Of a DNA stretch of 12,579 nucleotides, positions 1-9,000 are shown in pieces (position 1 is the stretch's first letter; each line of letters opens with the position of its first letter). The translations under genes and the position numbers were made by a program. Location of the stretch: NCBI GenBank assembly GCA_026770585.1, contig MU647073.1:16162-28740 (forward strand), in the 5' to 3' direction. The notes below the pieces were generated by a model, which worked only from the letters and a program-made list of their open reading frames with translations, was not told the DNA's origin and made no database searches. This stretch comes from Baffinella frigidus (lineage: Eukaryota > Cryptophyceae > Cryptomonadales > Baffinellaceae).

Positions 1-66
1 GGGTACATTGCTGAGCCGGCGAGGGTGAGGAGGATGCCGAGCGCGTTGCTCGCCGTAACGGTGTTC
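1..66 (-). CDS. Transporter exon 10, cut by window edge
   Basis: G completing an Arg codon, then 'NTVTASNALGILLTLAGSAM' and Tyr. It matches the last helix of the family (..WTSN..V.GGSSAYTW). The acceptor is GGGCAG at 69-67. No stop is reached before position 1, so the C-terminal tail is outside. Confidence 0.8.
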
Positions 67-3000
67 CTGCCCGGCGGGGGTTGATCCACGTCAATAGATT
101 TCCACGGATTCGGCTCCTAGCTCCTTTCTTCCTAGCCCCTTTCTAGAAAACGGCTCCTAGCCCCTTTCTTTCGCAACGCCGTCCTTTCTTCCTAGCCCCT
201 TTCTAGAAAACGGAGGAAAACGGCTCCAGGCCCTGGTACAAATTGTGTACCAGACTTATGGACACGACCAGAAAAGAGATATTATCAGTAGCCGTCACGG
301 TGTTCCTGGTGTGTGGGCCATGCCGTGTCCGTTTCAGTCAACTGAAAAAATACTTTCTCTGCTGATCCCTTCTACGGAACGGCGTGTCGTTGGCATATGT
401 TGGGCGAAATTAAAACCTAAAGGACCTAAAGGACAACTTCACGCACGACACGGTGCTCCGTGGGGCGCTGTTTCCCTGTAGCGTGCAGATGGTTGGCGGG
501 GGTGCATGCACGTGCAAGCTCGTCGAGGGCAAGAAAGGTTTTCGCGCCACGTCACAGTCCCACGACTGTTGCCTACCACTTAGCAGCCACCGAGGGCTTC
601 ACGGATACGTTCCATCTAAACGACTTGTACTAGAATATTATCCATTGCCCCCAAACCTAACCGAAATTTCACCTTGGATTCAAGGCGAAAAGGTCCTCGG
701 TGGCTACTAAGTAGATCACAGATTCTTCAGGTGCCAAGCCGGCGGCTTCGGGTTTTCGCCTTTCGGTTCAAACCCGGTGCAGTCCAAGGTAAACATGCAA
801 TTTCAGTTCAAGCAATGATGCAATTTCAGTTCAAGTTAATGATGCAAGTTCAGTTCACGGTAACAATGCTAGTTAACAGTAGCGGGCCTGTGCTCGGGGC
901 CGGACCTGACGATAGCGCCCGAGCGCCTTTGCTTCAAAACGGGTGCACTTCAACTGAATGATACAATTTATTCAAGTGCATGGTGGTTCAAGTGAATGGT
1001 GGTTCAAGTTCAATGGTGGTTCAAGTTCACGGTGGTTCAAGTTAACTCTCATCGGGACCAGACCTGAAGATCGCGACGGAGAGCGCAGTCTCACCCGGGG
1101 AACACGCCAAAAGTCTAGGAATTGGAGCCCTTTGGTTGCGCCACAACGTTTCATGAGGGCCAGACCTGAAGATCGCGACGGAGAGCGCAGTCTGCAGCGC
1201 GCTCTTGGCCTAGGACTAGCCCTACGTTAGGACCCGAGGTCGGCGTGGTGGTATCCCGGCCGTGCGACACCCAGCGATACGGGCTCGGGGCCAGACCTGA
1301 AGATCGCGACGGAGAGGGCAGTCTGGAGAGCGCTCTTAGCACACGCCGCAATGTGCGTCGTGAGCGGGGACCCGTGCCTGTTTGAGGGTTTGGGGTTGAG
1401 GGTGCAGGGTTCAGGGTTTAGGATTGAGGGTTTAGGGTTTAGGATTGATGGTTTAGGGTTCCGGGTTTCGGGTTTCGGGTTCCTGGTTTTGAATTTCGGG
1501 TTCCTGGTTTTGGATTTCGGGTTCCGGGTTCCGGGTTTCGGGTTTCGGGTTTCGGGTTTCGGGTTTCGGGATTCGGGTTTCGGGTTTCGGGTTTCGGGTC
1601 TCGCGTTTCCGGTTCCAGATTTCGGGTTTCAAGTTTCGGGTCTCGGGTTTGGGGTTTGGGGCGCGACTTGATAAGAGCGAAGTAGGCGAGGTTGATCAGG
1701 AAGCCAAACACCGCCGCCCCGCTCATCAGCGTCCTGCGTTTGGGGTTTGGGGTTTGGGGTTTGGGGTCTGCGTTTCGGGTTTTCGGGTTGAGGCGTTTGG
1801 GATCAGGGTTGAAGGTTTAGCGTCCTGCGCCCCGCAGGGTCTCATCACGCCGAGTGTTTCATTTAAATACTCCCTCCCACAGGCAATCGGAGCTTTCCCT
1901 TCATGAAATGTGCAAACGGTTCCAATTCCCTATAGCACGTGATGTTGGTCAGGAGGCCAAACACCGCCGCCCCGCTCATCAGCTTCCTGCGTTTCAGGTT
2001 TTCGGGGTTAGGGGTTGACTTTGGAAGGATATACGTTGACTTTATATGGACGTGCTCCAGGTTGCAGCCGTCCTGCGCCCCGCAGCATCTCATCACGCGC
2101 GTATTCAATTTAAATCCTCGGCATTTAATTTAAATGTTCCCTCGCGTAGGGAACTTGGAGGGTTCTCTTCAAAAATTATGCCCACGGCTCCAGTTCCTTA
2201 CATACGGGGAGTGTTTGAACTCAAAACACCGCCGCCCCGCTCATCAGCGATTCAGGTGTACGTGTAAGGTTTCAGGGCCCCTCGGGATGCGCCCCGCAGG
2301 ATCTCATACTTCCATCCCGTAGGGAATTGGAGCGTCCCCTTCATGAATTATGCAAACGGCTCCAATTCCCTACAGGCAGCGAGGTTGGTAAGGAAGCCAA
2401 ACACCGCCGCCCCGCTCATCAGCGTCCTTTGTTGAGGGTTGGGGTTTAGGGTGTGGGGTTTGGGATTTGGGGTTTGGGGTTTAGAGTTTGGGGATTGGGG
2501 TTTAGGGTGTGGGGATTGGGGTTTGGGGTGTGGGGTGTGGGGTTTGAGGGGCGGGGTGTGGGGTTTGGGGTTTGGGGTTTGGGATTTAGAGTTTGGGGTT
2601 TGGGGTTTAGAGTTTAGAGTTTGGGGATTGGGGTTTGGGGTTTGGGGTTCGTGGTGTGTGGTTTGTGGTGTGTGGTTTGTGGTGTGTGGTTTGTGGTTTA
2701 GTGTTTAGTGTTGAGAGTTAAGAGTTAAGTATTCAGAGTTCAAGGTTCAGGGTGTAGGGTTTAGGGTTTAGGGTTAGGGTGTTTTGCGATGGGGACCAGA
2801 AGAGTGGTGTCGCGAAATTGGGTGAGACCACAGAGTTCAAGGTGTTGTGTTTGTGGTTTAGGGTTGAGGGTGTCTTGCGATTACCAGAAGAGTGGTGTTG
2901 CGAAATTAGGCGAAACCACCGCCTGTGCGTACTCCCCAGACAACACCTGTTTCAGGGTGTTGTGTTCAGTGTTAATTATAGGAGGCCCAGCCTCAACAAG

Positions 3001-6000
3001 TTGATTCATAGGAGAAATCATAGGAGAAATTACTATGGCATAGGTAAATTTACTTATGAATCCTAATTAAATCAATCACGCCCCCCAAAAATCCTGAGAT
3101 GGCCGGCAAAAGTCAATCAATTGGGCGAGACCACCGCCTGGGCGTACTCCCCTGATAGCACCTGTTTCAGGGTGTTGGGTTCAGGGTTAATTAGAGGAGG
3201 CCCAGCCTCAAAAGTTGATTCATAGGAGAAATCATAGGAGAAATTACTATGGCATAGGTAAATTTACTTATGAATTCCAATTAAATCAACTACGCCCCCC
3301 AAAACGCCCCTACCCGATCGAGACCACCGCCTGCACGTACTCCCCTGACAACACCTGGTTCAGGGTTTGGGGTTTACGGTTTACGGTTTGGGTTTAGGTT
3401 GTAGGATGAAGGGTGCAAGGATTAGGGTTCAGGGTTTAGGGTGTAGGCGGTTGGGTTTATGGTTTGGGGTACAAGGTTTAGGGTTCAGGGGTTGGGGTTT
3501 AGGGTTCAGGTTTGAGGGTTGAGGGTGTGGGGTGTAGGGTGTGGGGTGTAGGGTGTAGGGTGTAGGGTGTAGGGTGTAGGGTGTAGGGTGTAGGGTGTGG
3601 GGTGTAGGGTCTAGGGTTTGGGGTGCAGGGTGTAGGGTGTAGGGTGTAGTGTGTGGGGTGCAGGGTGTAGGGTGTCAGGTCTAGGGTTGGACCACGACCA
3701 CGAGATAATCGGAGTGTAGTGCATCAGCCGTTCGGGTTTAGGATGTATGGTGTATGGTGTATGGTGTATGGTGTAAGGTGTATGGTGTATGGTGTATGGT
3801 GTATGGTGTATGGTGTATGGTGTATGGTGTAGGGTGTAGGGATTCAAACCACAAGGGGCGAGACGATCAGGGTCGCGATAATCGTAGTGTAGTGCATCAG
3901 GCGCCACGTCGAGCCTCCGACAGAGGGGAGGATCGCTTTCACGAACGTCGAGTAGAGCGCCATGAAGAGGGATGAGAGGCATCCTGACGCGAACCCCTCC
4001 CACCTGAAAACACATGATGCTTATTAAATCTCCAATCTTCGCCTAGTTGAGCTCCGAATGAATTCCACGTGACCCGCACGTCAGCTGGGGGCACGACTTT
4101 TCTGGTGTTTAGTAGAGTGCCACGAAGAGGGAGGAGAGGCGTCCTGACTCGAACCCCCCCCACCTGTTCCCAGGCTCCACATCAGGGTGTTTCCAGGGAT
4201 CCAGATCAGGATACCCGGAAGGGCCCGCCTCGGGGATCCAGATCAGGATACCCGGAAGGGCCCGCCTCAGGTCGATGAGCACGCGATGCATAGGGTTAAG
4301 ACCTCCCTCTAGGTCCTGCAGAGACACAGCCTCGGTGGGGGTATATGGCGGCCGTGTCGGTGGTAACATGAGGATTGATGGTGGGGGCATGATGCGAAGC
4401 CCTCCCACCTGGTGCGGGTTGAGTGTTCAGGGAATCGGGGTACACGGCAGCGTAGTCAGCCCTGGGTGCGGGATTGGACTACGGCAGGCACTATTATTCC
4501 GAGGAGAAACTCTCCCACCTGATTGGTTCGCACGTGATGCAGATGACAGTTGGGGTTACGCGCAGGCGGTGGTCTCGATCGGGCGGGGGCGTTTGTGGGG
4601 GTGTCATCGATTTAATTAGGATTCATCAGTAATTTTACTTATGCCATAGTAGTTTCTCCTACGATTTCTCCTATGAATCGACGTGGCTCTATGTTGTTTC
4701 GAAAGAGGGTTTCCTGGCGGGATGAAGGCTGGCGGAGCTAGAGCAGTTTTCGCATCTGTCGGCCACACCCAGACGATAAAACAATGCCACACGTTCACGG
4801 ATTAGAACCACCGTCGTCGACTGTGCCCTTGTTTCATTCATTTCGCGTGGCCAACAGATTCATAGGCTGACCGACTAAAAATGGGGTAGTTGGGCCTACG
4901 GTATTGACTACGGTAGGCCGTAGGGGCCTAGGGGAGATCCTACGAAAAACTACGGCCTACCGTAGGTAATACCGTAGGCTTCACTACCCCATTTTTAGTC
5001 CGTTACCCTATTAAGATGTGAAAACTGCTCTATTTCTGCAGTCGACTGCAGCCGCGTCGAGAAAAGGGCTGAAGCGTCGTGCAAGACACTCAGGTTTCGA
5101 GTCCCAGGGTGAACCAAATCAAAGCAAACCTCGACCTCCAAGGGTCAAAACAAATCAAAACAAACCCTCGAACCCCTTCCCGGGGAGAAGCGGGTCTCAC
5201 GTGAAGTTGAGTTCCGAAGCGGACCCGAGCGTGAATCCTGCGTCAGGACACGGGTTTAGGGTTTAGGGTTTGGGGTTTGGGGTTTGGGGTTCAGGTTTTA
5301 GGGTTTAGGGTTTAGGGTTTAGGGTTGAGAGTGTAGGGTTTAGGGATGGGTTTAGGGTGTAGGGTGTAAGGTGTAGGGTGTAGGGTTCAGGGTTTAGGGT
5401 GTAGGGTGTAGGGTGTAGGGTGTAGGGTGTAGGGTGTAGGGGTGTAGGGTTTAGAGTCTAGGGTTCAGGGTGTGCCGCGTGAGACGCCAGCCATGTGTGA
5501 ATCACTCGCACAGGTTTCCTCCTACCACGGAACCTAATTCGGGCAGTATGTACACGCACCGATAAAGAAGAATCCGGCAAGAGGCATCAGGCCAGAGTGG
5601 CAGGTGCACTACTCGAGAACGCTAGCGGGGCCTATTTAAAACCGACGTGTTTTTAAAAGTGGGTATTTGTGTAGTAACTTTCGTTGATTGGTCACGTAAC
5701 TCACCATATATTGGCCAGGCGCGAGGTTGGAACACCCTATCCTGGAAATATTTACAACTCCACATGTAAATAGGACCCTCCAGCATTCTCGAGTGGCGGG
5801 TGTCTCCCGGGGGTTTCACGGTGTTCCGCTGTCGAGCCAACTCGGCACATATAAGACAGTCAGGACCGGGATTCCGGTCCTGGCTTTTCATTTTAAAAGT
5901 CCATTTCCTTCAGGATTCAGGTCAAAGTTTTTAAAATTGTGTCCCGTCCTCGCTCGGTAGCGGTTGAGTAAAACTGGGCGCGCCAAATATTTAGAGCAAA

Positions 6001-9000
6001 CACTCCTGAACGATTCAGGGTGAGTCTCGATGACCGAGACAGTTGGCGTTTCAGGGTTGAGGCTTCAGGATAAAGGCACCAAAGTGGCTCTCTGGATTCT
6101 AAAGTAGCCGTGTGGATTCTCACGTGGCCCTCTGGATTCTAAAGTGGCCGGGTGGATTAGGGATTAGGGGGGGCGGCGACCTGCCATGACGATTCCGCAG
6201 CAGAGGAGGGTGTTTCGCTGCGCGGGGGGAGGGGGGGGGGCACTGTTACTTTGTGCACAGTAATCTTTCATGCCGCGGGGTTTCTGTTAAAGTTTCTAAA
6301 AAACGGAGCACCTGTACATTTTCTGCCTCTGTCTCAGTCTATTTTGCGCATCAATTTGGTGAGCCTCATTTTCTGCCTCTGTCTCAGTCTATTTTGCGCA
6401 TCAATTTGGTGAGCCTCCACTCGAGGCTGGAAGAGGGAGTATTCTAAATGTGGGGTTGTTGAAATCAGTACCAAGCACGGGCAGGCTTGGTCACGTATCA
6501 GACATATTACTGTCAGATACGTGACCAAACGCCCCTATTTGTGTGAAAATTACTACACACCTCCTTTTCCCCTTCACTTGAAAAATAGTCACACTTCTAG
6601 CCTCGAGTGGCTGGGCTCTTTCCCGCTCCAAAATGGACGGATTTGTACCACACACCCAGCATGTCAACATGCGAATAGTCTGTCAACCCGAGTGAGGCAG
6701 AGCCAGAGTTTATTGATTGCAGCGTGGTCGCGTGGGTGGGCGGGTTGCTCCCGCCCAGATTCTGGGCCAGGATTTCCACAACAGCGTGGTTGACTAGTCA
6801 GCGGGGTCGACGAGACGCTCAGGTCTCCTGGCTGGATTCGGGAGGTTTCGTAGCTACCAGAACGGCAGCTGAATCGGGAAATCGGTGCACCAGAAACGCC
6901 TCTGATTTAATGTGTGGAAACTTTAATTTAAATCACCGTCTTCCTATCGTGAGGGTGGTTTCATTGCTATCGTAAAGCTATGTCGAGGCCACCATAGCAT
7001 TTCCCCCCCATGAAAATAGCAGAAAACGATGTTTGAAATTAAATCTGTCCCCATCTAATTAGATTAGTCGAGAGCGGGTCTCGGGGTTGTTACCTTGTCT
7101 GTTTGGCATGTTAGGGTGGTTGTTACTATTGTGGGCATAAAAACCATGCCTAACATAGCATGAACCCTTTTCACATCTTCCAAACTTAAGAGTAGTCGAG
7201 AGTCGTGCGGGGATGGGGGTCTCGGGTTGATCTGCGGCAGAGCAATGATTGTAATGTTTTGTACAAGAGTCACGTCCAAATAGGCCCCCCTTTAACGTTG
7301 GGTTTCAGCATTATCGTGCGGGGATGCCACACGGTGGACTACGGACCTTTCATCAAAAGCCAACGTGCCTTCATGCAAATAACTTTAGAGATTTGCTGGT
7401 GCAATTTGGCCGCGCACCCCCCTGGAATCCAGGCACAACGAAATCCTTGAAGCCCGCCGTGTGGGGGTTGACCTGCGGCAGAAGACCGAGGACCAGGAAC
7501 GAGGTGACGATGTTGAATGGGATCACAAGGGACCGGAGAATCTGCGCACGAGAAGAGACGGTTACTGAAAAATGACGTCGGACCATACCCTTAAGGCGAC
7601 CAGAGAGGGCTCGAAGTAAGCGCACGATAGAGGGTGGTTTCAGGTTTAGTCCCAGCAGAGCATAGATTTTAGTTCACAAGGTGTCCATCTACAAGATTCC
7701 TGGTACAAAAAGAGATATTTTAAACCCCTACACGTGGCAAATGGCTCCAATGCAAAGCCAACTCTGAGATACAATCTATTCAGGACCGTGAAACGTCAAC
7801 TTTTGGGCCTCAACTTTTGGACACCTGGCAGAAAGAGACGTCGACGAATCGAAGACAGTAGTTCGGCATCAACAGCATCCTCACGTACAACACGAGGTTG
7901 ATCAAGCACCCTTTTTTAAAAAGGGGGAGATGTAAAAGTGAGGTAGTGTGCAGTAATTTCCATGTGCTTTTCGGGGGGACACGTGACCAACTGTGTACAA
8001 AACGCGTACAATCGACATTTAAAAGGGGTGCTTAAATAGCCTCGTGTAGTTTTGGGCCTCAAATTGTGGGCACCTGGTAGAAAGACACGTCGACGAATCG
8101 AAGACAGAAGTTTGTCATCGACAGCATCCTCACGTACAACACGAGGTTGATCAAGCACCCTTTTTGAAACGCAGGGAGCTGTACAAGTGAGGTAGTGTGC
8201 AGTAATTTACATGTGGTTGGTCACGTATCGACCCGCTTTTCGAGGGGGCACGTGTCCAACTCCGTACAAACTGCCTACAGTCGACATTTAAAAAGGGTCT
8301 TTGGGTAGCCTCGTGTGGTTAAGGCACCTGGTAGAAAGACACGTCGACGAATCGCAGGCAGTAGTTTGTCATCGACAGCATCCCCACGTACAACACCGTC
8401 ACCGGAAGCACCTGGTTGAGGGTTGAGAGTTGAGGCTTTAGGGTTTAGGTTTTGGGGTTTGGGGTTTGGGGTTCGGGGTGTAGGGTGTAGGGTGTAGGGT
8501 GTAGGGTGTAGGGTGTAGGGTGTAGGGTGTAGGGTGTAGGGTGTAGGGTTGAGGGTTTCGCACGCCCGGAAGCACGAGAGGTCTCAGGCTCGGTTGATTC
8601 GCACAAACCTCAGGGGTTTAGGGTTTAGGGTTTAGGGTTTAGGGTTTAGGGTTTAGGGTTTAGGGTTTAGGGTTTAGGGTTTAGGGTTTGGGGTTTAGGG
8701 TTTGGGGTTCAGGGTTTAGGATTTAGGGTTGAAGGTTTAGGGTTTAGGAAGAGGGTGACTGTCGAGTTGGGTCACACGAGAGGATGGAGGTCGAGTTGGG
8801 AGCATGGAATGGTTTTGTGCAGGTAACTTTCAACGGCGGGTTGAGACCCCTCCCCCGTACGACTGTTTGCGGAAGCAGGCAGGTTTTTATGCGACAATGA
8901 GGCAGTTCGTTTTTCAGGACGCGGAATGAACCGGCAAGGATCACAACCACAGCCGCCGGAGGTGGGTCAACCGTCGTGAGACCCCCGGCGGGTTGCATGG

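Larger units (their letters stand above)
67..1296 (-). other. Intron 9 (1230 bp)
   Basis: Holds a 117-230 block with repeats of a motif like CCTAGCCCCTTTCTAGAAAA, a partial exon 10 copy (~288-312), degenerate short tandem repeats (785-1045) and three partial exon 9 copies. The stretch 313-785 shows nothing recognisable; its short open frames lack family resemblance. Donor GTCTGG, acceptor GGGCAG. Confidence 0.65.
1820..2430. repeat. Three diverged repeat units of ~200-260 bp with foldback and exon 8 fragment
   Basis: Each unit has CCTGCGCCCCGCAG or GATGCGCCCCGCAG, TCTCATCA/TCTCATAC, a small foldback, and then the exon 8 fragment AAACACCGCCGCCCCGCTCA. Unit starts are near 1822, 2073 and 2288. 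The foldback is clearest at 2319-2373: arms GTAGGGAATTGGAGC and its complement around a 25-base loop, with decayed versions at 2147-2201 and 1878-1935. Confidence 0.7.
1734..3313 (-). other. Intron 7 (1580 bp)
   Basis: Carries three partial exon 8 copies set in ~200-260 bp units with a small foldback, a long TTTGGGG-type array and two exon 7 copies set in 214-bp units. Donor GTAGGG, acceptor AAACGCAG. No independent gene was seen. Confidence 0.7.
2899..3317. repeat. 214-bp tandem units carrying exon 7 copies and a 75-bp foldback-like element
   Basis: Two near-complete units and the start of a third (the true exon 7). Each contains the exon 7 sequence, CTGTTTCAGGGTGTTG, GGAGGCCCAGCCTCA, then GTTGATTCATAGGAGAAATC...ACTTATGAAT (starts at 3000 and 3214). 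GATTCATA and TATGAATC-type ends make the latter an imperfect foldback. Confidence 0.75.
4004..5200 (-). other. Intron 5 (1197 bp)
   Basis: Contains three partial copies of the exon 6 acceptor end, a 37-bp tandem repeat, an inverted exon 7 unit and a foldback element. Nothing recognisable in 4690-4870. Donor GTGAGA, acceptor TTTTCAG. Confidence 0.7.
5609..7472 (-). other. Intron 3 (1864 bp)
   Basis: The longest intron and free of heptamer arrays. It contains a degenerate TGGATTCTAAAGTGGCC repeat (6080-6160), a perfect 50-bp tandem duplication, a hairpin, and a short exon 3 donor copy. No independent gene could be supported. Donor GTCAAC, acceptor CGAGTAG. Confidence 0.55.
7780..8411 (-). repeat. 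~250-bp tandem triplication containing exon 2
   Basis: The exon 2 sequence recurs at spacings of about 249 and 254 bp, together with flanking ACGTGTCCAACTCCGTACAA, TCGACATTTAAAA and GTAGCCTCGTGTGGTT-type sequence. It makes up most of intron 2 (7542-8327). Confidence 0.85.

Noticed and set aside
1351-1671. Plus-strand frame with GFGFRVSG-type peptide repeats, and its minus-strand partner
   Set aside because: Simple translation of the telomere-like heptamer array in intron 8.
2439-2708. Plus-strand frame with GVWGLGFG repeats
   Set aside because: Translation of the TTTGGGG array; no gene evidence.
3611-4015. 134-codon minus-strand frame with TPYTIHH repeats
   Set aside because: It reads exon 6 in a wrong frame and then the heptamer arrays; the true exon 6 frame gives the transporter motif.
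4109-4408. Minus-strand 99-codon frame across the 37-bp tandem repeat
   Set aside because: No family resemblance; it passes through exon 6 fragments in a mixture of frames and a simple duplication.
7780-8411. CRISPR-like or other regular repeat-spacer system
   Set aside because: Only three diverged ~250-bp units containing an exon; no short repeats with unique spacers, and the context is eukaryotic.
7825-8411. Mutually exclusive alternative exons 2a/2b/2c
   Set aside because: The two extra copies have a one-base frame change and lack a clean acceptor, so they would not yield an in-frame protein; kept only as possible poison exons.
1380-8750. A chromosome end (true telomere)
   Set aside because: Arrays are degenerate, interrupted by exons and fragments, and have unique sequence on both sides; they are interstitial.
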